64,000 nt of DNA from Allomesorhizobium camelthorni (GCF_011045125.1 NZ_JAAKZF010000015.1:1-64000), one strand, 5' to 3'; positions 7,634 to 16,619 are shown, counted from the first letter of the stretch. Notes: generated by a model from the letters alone, not told the origin. Numbers and translations: made by a program.

Positions 7634-8833
7634 TCATAAAATTTCTCGCCAGCGGAAATTCTCTTCGAATTTTGCCCCCAGCATCGGGTTCAGCTGATCG
7701 CTTGCATTGATCAACGCCTCCGCGGCATTCTCGAACGTCAGACTATCTGCATCGAGACGAGGCCAGGCCTGCGCTAAAGCCAGCGCTACGTCATCCCTCG
7801 CCTGGGCCAGCGCGCTCTTGAACAGGAAAGGGCGAGCGCGAAAACCACGAGCCGTGAAATCCGAAATGCGGTGCATTGCGGCTTCGTCGACATTCTCTAT
7901 GTCGATCTCCAGGAGCCGTTCGTCGGCCAAGCCGTCACGGACGAGCCCTGCGTGATAGAGATCGACGATCGTATCAAACAACGCGCCCGTGAACGGCCGC
8001 GACCGGTCATGGATTTCGTCAGTCACCTCCGACAGCCGACGGGCATTGCTGGCGAGGCGGATCTGCCGATCTCCAGTCAGTTCAGCGATCCGATTAAGTT
8101 CGTTCAGGACTAGAAGATTGCCGCTGCAGTTGCGCAGCAGCCGATCAAGACCGCTGTCGAAATGCAGGAACGACAGAAGCGAAATAAGATCGGCGCTTGC
8201 CTCATGAAACGGCGCGTAATCTCCACGGCCAAGACCGTCGATCGGCGTGCCGAAAAGCGAAAACAAAATAGCATGACCAATCTCGTGCGCGATTACATCG
8301 AAATTGAGCGCATACGGATAAGTCCGGCCATCCGGCCCGCGATCTTGCCCCAGCTCTAGGTAGCCGTAGCCCGACTGTGCATTATCCCATTCGACCCAGG
8401 GGATGATTTCGAGTCGTTCGTAGGTATCGGCGAAGTGCCAGACGATCGGGCGGCCGAGATAACTCTCCCAGATATCCAGAACACGGCTGACGGATGCAAA
8501 GGCGTGGGCTGCCAGGAATTGACGGGAATTTAGCGGTATCTGGTCGAAATGGCCGTCGAAAGCCGCTTGCGCAGGTGGAAAGATCTCGCCGACGAATGGC
8601 GGCAGATAAGGATATTCGTAGGGTTCCTTGTCGAGGAGCGGATCACGGACATAGAGGCGGTGATCTTCGGGACCGGTGAGCAGCCGGTCGGGCGGAGTCG
8701 AGATCCACACCGTCTCGGGCGTGCCATATCCGGCAATATGTGGCACTTGCGGGAAGATACGGAAACGTGTTCCGAGGCCCTGGCTCTCGAGCCCAGTCTG
8801 ATCGAGCGTTTCGAATTGCCCGCGTCCCCACAT
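7634..8833 (-). CDS. HExxH zinc metalloprotease (gluzincin-like)
   Basis: A 399 aa protein with a clear zinc peptidase site: HEIGH at about residues 183-187 and FHEASADLI with a glutamate 24 residues after the second histidine. This fits the gluzincin arrangement, as in thermolysin relatives, in which the two histidines and the later Glu bind zinc and the Glu of HExxH is the base. There is no signal peptide or prodomain, so a cytoplasmic role is likely. The start is uncertain: ATG 8833 is used, a GTG at 8842 is also in frame, and neither has a clear ribosome binding site. It lies 59 bases after tfuA in the same direction. A plausible role is cleavage of a peptide or protein modified by the YcaO/TfuA pair, but no substrate is identified. 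Confidence 0.75.
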   Translation of the reverse strand: MWGRGQFETLDQTGLESQGLGTRFRIFPQVPHIAGYGTPETVWISTPPDRLLTGPEDHRLYVRDPLLDKEPYEYPYLPPFVGEIFPPAQAAFDGHFDQIPLNSRQFLAAHAFASVSRVLDIWESYLGRPIVWHFADTYERLEIIPWVEWDNAQSGYGYLELGQDRGPDGRTYPYALNFDVIAHEIGHAILFSLFGTPIDGLGRGDYAPFHEASADLISLLSFLHFDSGLDRLLRNCSGNLLVLNELNRIAELTGDRQIRLASNARRLSEVTDEIHDRSRPFTGALFDTIVDLYHAGLVRDGLADERLLEIDIENVDEAAMHRISDFTARGFRARPFLFKSALAQARDDVALALAQAWPRLDADSLTFENAAEALINASDQLNPMLGAKFEENFRWREIL

Positions 8834-8892
8834 AATACACACACTATCATTCGTCTTACGTTAGGTAAACTGTGCTTCAGTCTCGAAATACG

Positions 8893-9621
8893 TCAGAGAC
8901 TTAACCCTGCATCTTCGAGGTCACGCGTAAAGACAGCCGTCAGGGTCAAGCTCGCCAGCTCGGGCTGCCGTCGAAAATCTTCCCTCTGCAACAGTCGGAG
9001 CGCGTCAATCGCGTCCTTTTTCTTTTGCTGGACAAAGACGGAGGCGAGGATCGCGCGACATTCCTTGGCAAAAAATTCGTGCCCCTCCCTCAAAGCGTCA
9101 TCGACCACTCTCACGAGTGTGCGATCACGAAAATTGAGGCGATTTGCGGCGCGATCGAGGCTCGCCCGAAGGTTAGCCGAAAGCAGGCGCTGACGGTAGG
9201 CTGAGCGAACCGTCATCCGCAGATCGATCATCGCTTGTGTCAGCGGCGCGAAGTTCAGTTCGGCAGGCCCGTGCAGCACGGCGACCGCATCGTCCCTGGC
9301 GAATGCGAATCTCCGATACCAGCGATAGACGAGGCCCACGCCCTGCATGTGGGGGAACAGTTCCGCGGCACGCAAGGCGCCCATGCTGGCCGCACCAATG
9401 ACCGGAATGCCGAGGCTGAGCGCCCAAAGTATTTCCTTGTGCCTGACAGCGGGCTCCGTCTGAAAGCTGCCGTCAATGAGGAGGATCGCGGCTGGATCGA
9501 AGTGCTGCACCGCCCACACGATCGAGCCTTGTGCTGCCGGCGGCAGGCAAATCCCCTCGAACGTCTCATGCGCCTCCGCATGAGATATTGTCGGACCGGT
9601 GAAAACCAGCTTTGGTCGCAT
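8893..9621 (-). CDS. tfuA: TfuA-like protein, YcaO partner
   Basis: A 242 aa protein matching the TfuA core: VFTGPTISHAEA at the N-terminus, LLIDGSFQTEPAVRHKEILW and GIPVIGAASMGALRAAEL in the middle. TfuA was named from trifolitoxin biosynthesis in Rhizobium. It accompanies YcaO enzymes that install backbone thioamides (archaeal methyl-coenzyme M reductase, thioviridamide-type peptides), where it is thought to deliver sulfur. The ATG at 9621 lies five bases after the corrected YcaO stop at 9627, so the two are cotranscribed and probably coupled. The C-terminal third is helical and less conserved. Family assignment is firm; the product of this particular pair is unknown. Confidence 0.88.
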   Translation of the reverse strand: MRPKLVFTGPTISHAEAHETFEGICLPPAAQGSIVWAVQHFDPAAILLIDGSFQTEPAVRHKEILWALSLGIPVIGAASMGALRAAELFPHMQGVGLVYRWYRRFAFARDDAVAVLHGPAELNFAPLTQAMIDLRMTVRSAYRQRLLSANLRASLDRAANRLNFRDRTLVRVVDDALREGHEFFAKECRAILASVFVQQKKKDAIDALRLLQREDFRRQPELASLTLTAVFTRDLEDAGLSL

Positions 9622-9626
9622 TTAGC

Positions 9627-10809
9627 TCAACTCTCCAGGAGCGGAAGCAAATCGGGAATGATGATCCTGACGACTGACAGGTCGGTCAGGGGTGTGACAT
9701 CAAGCCGGACCACATTCACGGCGGCAATCCCGCTTTGTCCAAGCATACGCAAAATATTGGGCAGCCGCCCGCCTGCCTTTGCGTCTATCCGTTTCGCAAG
9801 CATGGAAGTTCCGGCTGCCGCGGCCTTCGGTAATGAGCCGCCGATGCGTCGCGATCTTCTGCCAGTCAGGAAACTTCGGGTAGAACGCGCGTGTCATGTC
9901 GTCTCGAGCACCCGAAATAGCCGCCAGCCGGGACTGCGCCGCCTCGTAAATGGCATGAGAAACCGCGGCTGCTGGATCGAGGCTTGCAGCCGAGCCGACC
10001 GCGGGGTGCGGCAGGAGCGCCGTTTCTGCTGCGCCATCCTCCATCAGATGGCAGCAAATGACCGGAATTCCAGTTGGCGACGGCGCCTCCCAGAGGCCAA
10101 CGAGCAGTCCTCTGTCTCTCAACCGCCCCAGAAGCTCGCAAACTGACTTATCGTCGATAGTCTCCAGGTCGACGCGGCACCTCTGGAAAAAGCCGTGGGT
10201 CCGGTTCGCCCGCGCAATAGCATCCCGCTCCACGCACTCGAGAATGCCATGCAGGATCGCATCACTTTCGACGAAAGCTGCCGCCAGACCCGTCGTCGAA
10301 GCGGCGAACGTCCCGTCATGGGGCTGTGGTGGAAACGTGTAAGCCGTATGCACGAGTTCGAGCGGAACCATGTCCCGGCTGCCATTGAGAAGATTTTCAG
10401 CCACCACCCATGTCAATGCCTGGTCGCGCCAGTCCGAAGCGGCGCCATCCTGGAGGTGAGCCGCGAAACGATCCGGCGGAATTTCGAGCGAATTGGCCGA
10501 GGCGGTGACCGCATCGTAATGACGCATGCGCTCGGCAAAGCACCCCTCGGCGGACTCCAGAATGGCAGAGATCGCTGCTTCGGCGATGGTGCCGCCCTTG
10601 CCTTGCGAAACCGCGTTAGAGAGGGAAAAGGGCCTCACCACCTGCACCACGGGGATGCCGACACGGTCGAGCCCGGTGATGTCGGCGACCCGCGTTATGC
10701 CCAAGGCTTCGCGCATCGCCATCAGCCGCGCCAGCGCCTGGGCGGGGGGCGGGCCCGATCGTTGATACCTCTCAGGAGGGATTGCTGTGGCGATCGTATT
10801 CAGGGTCAC
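9627..10809 (-). CDS. YcaO-domain cyclodehydratase/thioamidase, frameshifted near the C-terminus
   Basis: YcaO enzymes use ATP to activate peptide amide backbones, giving azolines or, with TfuA, thioamides. Seen here are the nucleotide-binding blocks SQGKGGTIAEAAISAILESA (residues about 70-90), FVESDAILHGILECVERDAI and ISGARDDM. The uninterrupted frame stops at 9700 with an atypical arginine-rich tail. A one-base shift around 9790-9815 instead gives AKRIDAKAGGRLPNILRMLG and then a normal YcaO ending (VNVVRLDVTP...VVRIIIPDLLPLLES) stopping at 9627, right before tfuA. So the gene carries a one-base insertion, or the sequence has an error. The start overlaps the stop of the cyclase/ATPase gene by four bases, showing translational coupling. 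With the shift repaired the protein is about 393 aa. Confidence 0.85.
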
Positions 10810-13800
10810 TTGGAAGGCTGGCCCCGCGGCATCGGCTCCGGATTGACGACCAGCACCTCGCCAGGCTCGAGAGCAGACTTGGCACGGTCGACGCGGTCGC
10901 GGTAGCGCGAGGCCAATTCTCTAGACAGTCCAAACGAGACAAGCATGTCATATGCGGCGAGCAGGATGGGCACAGCGTTCTGTTCCGAGGCGATGGCCAG
11001 GCTGTCCGCGAGGGCGTCCAAGACTTCGCTGTCAGGGGCGTGTTGAAACATCAGGCGCGCCCGGCGGCGGTGAAGCTCCGCAAGCCAATAACGGTGACCG
11101 CTCTTCTCAGCTTCCGAGGCCGCCGTGGACAGCAAATCCAGTGCTTCGTCAACATCGCCTGTATGTTCTAAGAGCTCGGCAAGCATCCCGCAATAAACCG
11201 GATAATCCTCGGGCGTCTGCAGTTCGGCGTGGACGGCAAGGCCCTGCCGAATCATCTCCTTGCCCTGCTCGATATGCCCGGAATTTCCTTCACACCAACC
11301 TTCGAAAATTTCGGCCGTTGCAGCGAGGGACGGCAGGTGGTGGCCTTCGGTCAATTGGCGTATGTCGGCGATGACCGTTCGCAGCGCGGCAAAATCGCGG
11401 CGGTAGCAATAGAGCATTGCCTCGTTGTTGTAAGCATGCGCGATGCTGCCAGCGTGTCCGGTCTGTTGCGCCCAACGCCTGGCTTCAGACAAAGAGTGGA
11501 TCGCGCTTGACGTCCGCCCAATGAACCACTGCGACAAACCCCTGTGTGAAAGACCGCAGACCTTTGCGTCATGTCCGCCGAACAACGACACGTTCTCCTT
11601 CCCTTGGCCGGTCCGATAGAGGAAGAGCCCTGTGTCCACCGCCGCAATGCAGCTTTCATGCCGCCCCAGGTAAAAATCGATAGCCCATACGCAATGTCTT
11701 GCCTGGAGTTGAACCTCCGGATCGTCGACGTCCTTCAAGTCATTGAGCACGGCCTGCGCACGCACGCCATTGACATCCGTCCCCGTAAACCACCAGCCCC
11801 AAAATAGGGGGAACCATCTCGCGCGTTCAGCCAAGGGCCGCTTCCGCGCTATCTCTACCCCGTCCTCGTAGAGTTTGCGCGCTGGGAAAGAACTTGGACC
11901 CTCGGTGCTTGTCAGAACTGGACCAAGCGCAGCCATCGCCGAAAGTCGAAGAGTTTCTTGTTTGTCGGGCTCGCCGATCTGCATGCAAAGTGCCAGGGCA
12001 TGCTCCAAGAGATGTTGCGCCTCCACCATTGCCGACCGGGCATAGCTTTCGGTGCCCGCGGCCACGAGCAGATCGATCGCGCTTTCCAGCATCCCAGCCC
12101 TCTCGGCACGTTCGGCCAGCGCGACAGTTCCGATCCATGGCGCAATATTGCGGTCTCGAGTAAGCGCGGCAAATAGCCGACGGTGGAAGGCCTGCCTTCT
12201 CGTGCGCAGCAGGGAATTATAGATGGTCTCTTGGATGAGGGCGTGGCGGAATCCATACGCTGGCAGGGCCGAGGGTCTGACGCGCGTCAGAAACCCGGCC
12301 TCGCTTAGAGCGTCCAGAGCATTGTCAATCGTCTGGGCGTCATAGCCCGGCAATAGCTCGTTAAGCAGTCTCTGGTCGAAACGGTTGCCAGCAACTGAAG
12401 CGGCGTGTGCAACGTCCCTTGCTGGGCCGAGCGGCTCAAGCCTAGCGTTGAGAATGCCCTCAAATGTCGAAGCGCGCCCCGGCGATGCGGCCTGCGCCAG
12501 CCTGTGCGTCTCGGAACCCGCGTTTTCCGACATCCATTGGCAGATTTCTTCAATGAAGATCGGCACGCCTCCCGTCACACGGGCCATTGCATCCAGGAAT
12601 CCAGGGAGTGAGGAAGATCTGCTTTCCGGCCACATTGAAGTTACGGCCAGCCTCGTTTCCTCCCGATCGAGCGGACGCAGCGACATTAGCCTTAGTTTTG
12701 ACGCCTCCAGCCAACCGGTCGGGTTTAAATTGCGCGTGGTGACAACGAGAAGCGCGGGGAAAGCGCTGATCACCCGCGCAGCTTCGGTGAGCAATTGCAT
12801 GGACGTCGGATCGATCCAATGGATGTCCTCGACCACCAAGACGAGTGGCCCCTCTGCGCACAACATTTCTATGGCGCGCTGGATGGCCCAATTGGCTCTC
12901 TCGCGAATGAGCTCTAGATCAACGTCCTCCGACCCCTGCTTCGTTCCCTCTGCGCCAAGCAGAAAAGAAAATATATCGACGATGTCCGTGTCTACAACGC
13001 CCTGAGATCCAAACAACTCGGCGACAGCGGACATAGTAGGTCGTCTCGCGCTGTCCGCCCTGCCCGCCGGGAAGTTCTGTAGTAGGGGATGAAGGGCCGA
13101 CCGCAATCCACCGGGTAGGCACTGGAAGAGCAGCAACTTCGAACGCCGCCGACGTGTCATTCTGCGGAGTTCATACACAAGCCGTGATTTGCCAATCCCT
13201 GCCTCACCGTCGATCAGCAAGACTTCACCGTTTCCAGCAGCAGCCCTGGCCCAGCATTCCGCGATTGTGCTCAGTTCGTTCTTACGTCCGATAAGCGGGC
13301 TGCTCAGCCGACCGAAAGCAAAGAAGCGATCCACCTCCCTTTTGTGGCGGACAGCTTGCCAAACACGTTCCGGCTCAGGAAAGCCCTTGATGACACGCTC
13401 CCCTCGAAAGCTGAAAACATGCGACCGCCGCGCCAAACTCCGCGTCTCGTGCGAGACAAAAACAGTGTCAGCGCCGGCAATAGCCTGCAGCCGTGTCGCC
13501 ATGGCGAGCGCCGCGCCAGTGACGCTATCGGGAATGGCGTGTTCTTGCCCGTCGTGGATGAGGCTCATCGACGTAGCAATCCCGACCCGGACATGAAGGT
13601 CAGCGTGGCCTTGCTGAAGGCCGACATCCTTACAAGTTTCAACGATTTCTAAGCCCGCGCTGATCGCGAGCGAAGCCGCGTCTTTTGCATCGATGTCCGT
13701 CGGGAACAGCGCGAGGCCGCCGTCGCCAGTTTCGTCCCTGACGGCGCCTCCATGGCTTGTGATCGCGCGGCGCACCGCCTGCTGGAATGCCGCCAGCAAT

Positions 13801-13973
13801 CCCTCAAACTCTTCGATGTCGAGAACGGCGAGCAGTTCCGTCGACCCGACGAGGTCGTAACAGAGGGCCGTCAGAACACGCCGCTCGCTCCGGCGCTGCA
13901 ACGCAATGTTGGCATCGGGAAAACTAACCGGAACCAGCTCTGCTGGCGCTTTCGCCGAACCTTCCCCCGACAT
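10806..13973 (-). CDS. class III cyclase / AAA ATPase / TPR regulator
   Basis: A 1055 aa multidomain protein. Residues about 30-200 are a class III nucleotide cyclase domain with both expected metal-binding aspartates (LCYDLVGSTELL and ETGDGGLALF), though the usual Asn-x3-Arg near the end is altered (LAMATRLQ). Next comes an AAA/STAND-type ATPase with Walker A GEAGIGKSRL near residue 258 and VLVVEDIHWIDPTS as Walker B. The last about 450 residues are helical repeats of TPR type. Such proteins are common in rhizobia as signalling regulators of unknown ligand. Its stop overlaps the YcaO start by four bases, so it heads the YcaO/TfuA operon and may sense the signal controlling it. The region upstream (14101-14210) resembles that before the cyclase fragment at 15889. 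Confidence 0.85.
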   Translation of the reverse strand: MSGEGSAKAPAELVPVSFPDANIALQRRSERRVLTALCYDLVGSTELLAVLDIEEFEGLLAAFQQAVRRAITSHGGAVRDETGDGGLALFPTDIDAKDAASLAISAGLEIVETCKDVGLQQGHADLHVRVGIATSMSLIHDGQEHAIPDSVTGAALAMATRLQAIAGADTVFVSHETRSLARRSHVFSFRGERVIKGFPEPERVWQAVRHKREVDRFFAFGRLSSPLIGRKNELSTIAECWARAAAGNGEVLLIDGEAGIGKSRLVYELRRMTRRRRSKLLLFQCLPGGLRSALHPLLQNFPAGRADSARRPTMSAVAELFGSQGVVDTDIVDIFSFLLGAEGTKQGSEDVDLELIRERANWAIQRAIEMLCAEGPLVLVVEDIHWIDPTSMQLLTEAARVISAFPALLVVTTRNLNPTGWLEASKLRLMSLRPLDREETRLAVTSMWPESRSSSLPGFLDAMARVTGGVPIFIEEICQWMSENAGSETHRLAQAASPGRASTFEGILNARLEPLGPARDVAHAASVAGNRFDQRLLNELLPGYDAQTIDNALDALSEAGFLTRVRPSALPAYGFRHALIQETIYNSLLRTRRQAFHRRLFAALTRDRNIAPWIGTVALAERAERAGMLESAIDLLVAAGTESYARSAMVEAQHLLEHALALCMQIGEPDKQETLRLSAMAALGPVLTSTEGPSSFPARKLYEDGVEIARKRPLAERARWFPLFWGWWFTGTDVNGVRAQAVLNDLKDVDDPEVQLQARHCVWAIDFYLGRHESCIAAVDTGLFLYRTGQGKENVSLFGGHDAKVCGLSHRGLSQWFIGRTSSAIHSLSEARRWAQQTGHAGSIAHAYNNEAMLYCYRRDFAALRTVIADIRQLTEGHHLPSLAATAEIFEGWCEGNSGHIEQGKEMIRQGLAVHAELQTPEDYPVYCGMLAELLEHTGDVDEALDLLSTAASEAEKSGHRYWLAELHRRRARLMFQHAPDSEVLDALADSLAIASEQNAVPILLAAYDMLVSFGLSRELASRYRDRVDRAKSALEPGEVLVVNPEPMPRGQPSK

Positions 13974-14425
13974 CTTTGCTCTGCCTCCCTTACGGGACCA
14001 ACGACAACCATAGCAAATGCACTTTCATTCAAATAGCTGTATTAGGCCGGCGTGCCGCTGCTCAACGAGGATTATCTTATTCTCTCCACCATCCATTCGG
14101 CATAGCCTTTATCGTCGTAGGTATATGAACGTCCCGCTTTACTCGGCGTCTCGGCGTTTTCGGTTTCCACTCCTGTCGGACCGTTTCAGCGCTTCGCCCG
14201 CGCTGGCGGTTCCGCACATCGCGACAACCCTGCGATCGTGTTCTGATAACCAATGTCCATGTTACCCTCCGCCAGCAAGGCCTTTTGGGCAGCCCACCCC
14301 AAGGACTATGCGAGGCTGGTGCTATCTCTGGCAAAACCTAGCGCCAGCCATTTTGAATTTCAGAAAAGCGCTGGTGCCAGCATGACCGTCCAGCAAACAC
14401 ATCGCCATCCGTTCTAGGAGCATCT
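13974..14425. other. regulatory intergenic region between divergent genes
   Basis: No gene is supported here. The region should hold promoters for the minus-strand cyclase operon and for the plus-strand gene at 14426. Bases 14101-14210 are homologous to 15915-16026. Confidence 0.5.
14101..14210 (-). repeat. duplicated upstream region, copy 1
   Basis: Shares TTTATCG(A)TCGTAG, GGTTTCCACTCCT or CGTTTCCACTCCT, a CCGTTTCA block and CGCCCGCGC(T/C)GGCGG in the same order with 15915-16026. Each copy sits 5' of a class III cyclase reading frame on the minus strand, so the duplication includes a shared upstream or promoter region. Confidence 0.6.
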
Positions 14426-14707
14426 GTGACCGACTGGCTGGCGACATTGCGGGAACAGGCAAAAGTCGGAGAGGAGATGGCCGAGGAAGTGTCGCGAATG
14501 CTTTCCAATCCGGACATCTCGCTGCAGCAGGCATCGCGGCTCTACAATGCTCTTGAGCAGCAGGCCCAGTTTACCGAGAAGCTGGCTCGTGTGTTGGAAG
14601 AGAGCGGACACGACTTTACTGTGGTTGAGGCGGCCGAGGCTCTGGAGGAGCTTTTCAATGAACTCGCAGCAAGTGCAGCGGGTAAGGTAAAGCAACTCCA
14701 GCAGTGA
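14426..14707 (+). CDS. small helical hypothetical protein (93 aa)
   Basis: Unrecognised. GTG start at 14426 with AGGAG seven bases upstream. The product is strongly acidic and almost entirely alpha-helical with heptad-like spacing (EEMAEEVSRML, LYNALEQQAQFTEKLARVLEES, AEALEELFNELAASAAGKVKQL), suggesting a coiled coil. It has no cysteine, so it is a poor candidate for a cysteine-derived azole or lantibiotic-type precursor. It is divergent from the cyclase operon. Confidence 0.6.
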   Translation: MTDWLATLREQAKVGEEMAEEVSRMLSNPDISLQQASRLYNALEQQAQFTEKLARVLEESGHDFTVVEAAEALEELFNELAASAAGKVKQLQQ

Positions 14708-14744
14708 CCATACGAGATCGCCCTGCATCGCGCGGAGGTCGCTC

Positions 14745-14933
14745 ATGCAAGACGCGTGTTTGCAGTCCGGCGGATCAAGCATCAACCCTTGCTCCGTGCG
14801 GGTTTCCCCAGACGTCAAACTCACCGCCTTCATGCACGGATTCATGGTTGTTCGAGAAATCTCTGAATCAAGCTGGCCACCCCCTCAGGGTCTTCCCAAT
14901 GGACGTTATGGCCGTGGCCAGGAAGGGAGATGA
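14745..14933 (+). CDS. possible small protein (62 aa)
   Basis: Weakly supported. An ATG at 14745 is preceded by GGAGG at good spacing, 37 bases after the previous stop, so it could be translated from the same message. The peptide MQDACLQSGGSSINPCSVRV continues without a recognisable domain, and its last 90 bases are antisense to the 3' end of the alpha/beta hydrolase gene. It may be a truncated or accidental frame. Confidence 0.3.
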   Translation: MQDACLQSGGSSINPCSVRVSPDVKLTAFMHGFMVVREISESSWPPPQGLPNGRYGRGQEGR

Positions 14934-15663
14934 ATTTCGCGCCGACGATCGCCTCTTTCAGATGCGCCTGGTGCTCGGCGGTCGCGATCGTATCTTCCTC
15001 GCCACGGAGGATTAGCGTTGCCGCGGAGATATCCTGCAGAAGCGGGGACGGATCATAGGCGATCTGCTCGTAATGAATCGAATGCCAGATCCGTGACGAC
15101 ACTGCGGCGCTTTCGCGTCGTGCATGGGTGAGGAAACTCTCGTCGACCGGCATTGCGCCGGAACACCATTTCCGGATGAATGCGCTTTCTGGATCAATCG
15201 GATCGCGGAGCATCAGGATGTTCTCCCAGAGCCACCCCTTCCGTTCGCGGGGCACGGCGGATGTCGACATGAGAACGATTTTGCCGACGATCTGCGGCCA
15301 GCGCTCGGCGAGCGCTTGCGCAAGCCGCCCTCCGAGCGAATGGCCGACCACGTGCGCCGGCGCAAGGTCCAGGACCTCGGTCAGCAGCCGGATATCGTGG
15401 GCCATCTCTGGAATCGTGTAGCAACCCTCGGGCTTATCGGAATGCCCGTGGCCGCGCAGATCAGGCGCAACGAGGCGAAAGCCCGTTGCGAGATAGGGAG
15501 CGATCAGGCTCCAGCTTCGCGCGCTATCGGTAAAACCGTGCAGCAGGAGGACAGGCGTTCCATTGGCATCGCCCATTTCGACGTATGCCAGCCGGATACC
15601 GTTCGGCAGCACGGCGGTCCGCTTCAGCGCCGAAAAGTCCTCTTGGGAAAGCGGTTCAGCCAC
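14842..15663 (-). CDS. alpha/beta-hydrolase fold protein
   Basis: Soluble alpha/beta hydrolase of 273 aa. Visible features are the strand and oxyanion region VLLLHGFTDSARSW, the DLRGHGHSD turn, the nucleophile elbow GHSLGG with catalytic serine, and a late GHGHNVHWEDPE with the expected histidine; an aspartate lies in RGEEDTI. Substrate cannot be deduced. The frame runs open to 15723 inside a truncated cyclase fragment, but GTG 15663 with AAAGG upstream gives the normal length. The start sits exactly at the junction with that fragment, so the original promoter region may have been replaced. Confidence 0.8.
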   Translation of the reverse strand: MAEPLSQEDFSALKRTAVLPNGIRLAYVEMGDANGTPVLLLHGFTDSARSWSLIAPYLATGFRLVAPDLRGHGHSDKPEGCYTIPEMAHDIRLLTEVLDLAPAHVVGHSLGGRLAQALAERWPQIVGKIVLMSTSAVPRERKGWLWENILMLRDPIDPESAFIRKWCSGAMPVDESFLTHARRESAAVSSRIWHSIHYEQIAYDPSPLLQDISAATLILRGEEDTIATAEHQAHLKEAIVGAKFISLPGHGHNVHWEDPEGVASLIQRFLEQP

Positions 15664-15889
15664 ACCTTTCGCCCGCAATGATCGCCAACAGACGACATGA
15701 AGCGGGAACCGCCAACAAGCCATCGCCCATCAGCTTGAAGATGCGGCCATGGTGGCGGGCGATTTCGGGCTCGAACAAATCCTTGCGGCCGGCCTGCAGT
15801 CGCTCATGCGTCCCCTCCTCGTCGCGCTCCATCAGCGCGGAGTAGCCTACGACATCGGCAGCGAGAATGGCGGCGAGCTTGCGGTCCAT
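15656..15889 (-). pseudogene. truncated class III adenylate cyclase, N-terminal fragment
   Basis: The 77 aa frame begins like rhizobial adenylate cyclases (MDRKLAAILAADVVGYSALM, then ARHHGRIFKLMGDGLLA) with the first metal-binding aspartate and the GDG segment, but breaks off after about 60 residues into unrelated sequence and a stop. A full catalytic domain needs about 170 residues, so it cannot be active. The break directly abuts the hydrolase gene, consistent with a deletion. It shares its upstream region with the complete cyclase gene ending at 13973. Confidence 0.75.
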
Positions 15890-15914
15890 CTAGTTGGCCC
15901 CTGCCTCCCGCAAA

Positions 15915-16026
15915 CCATAGTCTTTATCGATCGTAGCGTAAATAAACGACCGGCTTGGCTGCGCGTTCCGTGACTTCCGTTTCCACTCCTTGCCGCCCGT
16001 TTCATCCACTACGCCCGCGCCGGCGG
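15915..16026 (-). repeat. duplicated upstream region, copy 2
   Basis: Homologous to 14101-14210 in the same orientation relative to a cyclase frame; see that entry for the shared blocks. Confidence 0.6.
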
Positions 16027-16184
16027 GCACGCTGGAGTGAGGCCACTGCTTCACGTGGACACCCTGCGCCGAATTGCACGACCGGCAAAGACGTGGTTGA
16101 TTAAGTTTCGATTAGCCTTCGCGGTCGATGATGTCGAATGAGGCTTGAGGATGCAGGAATAATCGCCAACCGGTCTGCTGATTT

Positions 16185-16619
16185 ATGAAACGCCGGATCC
16201 TCGCCTCGTGTCTTCTGCTTGCTTTTGAAGTCACTGGTGTGCACGCACAGTCCTTTCTGTGCGTTGGTCAACTCGCTACGGGATTTGATTGGCTGAACGG
16301 ACAATGGGCGGTCAGTCCGCCCGATCTTACGGACAAGGTATTTGTTCTGCAGCCGTCCGGCTCGCCTGACGAATATGCCGTGACCCGGATCGGGGACGAG
16401 GCGCCTAGCCACTATTGTCCTCTGCAGCGAAGGTCCGATTCCACCCTTTTGCTTATCTGCGGCGGTCAGGCGAACGGGTTCACCTTCTCGTCGAAGACGC
16501 TTCGATTTCAGGAAAACTACGGCATCGGCTACACCAATGCCGGCGACAGTCGCGCCAACACGCCTCACCTCGTGATCGGGAAATGCACCAGACTCGAGCT
16601 GCGCGGGATTATCCAGTAG
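16185..16619 (+). CDS. secreted hypothetical protein (144 aa)
   Basis: Unrecognised protein with a clear N-terminal signal peptide (MKRRILASCLLLAFEVTGVHA, cleavage after HAQ or before), so probably periplasmic. The mature part has four cysteines, possibly two disulfides (FLCVG, HYCPL, LICGG, GKCTR), and beta-rich sequence. No strong ribosome binding site is seen. It precedes the ABC transporter genes by about 310 bases and is unlikely to be in their operon. Confidence 0.6.
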   Translation: MKRRILASCLLLAFEVTGVHAQSFLCVGQLATGFDWLNGQWAVSPPDLTDKVFVLQPSGSPDEYAVTRIGDEAPSHYCPLQRRSDSTLLLICGGQANGFTFSSKTLRFQENYGIGYTNAGDSRANTPHLVIGKCTRLELRGIIQ

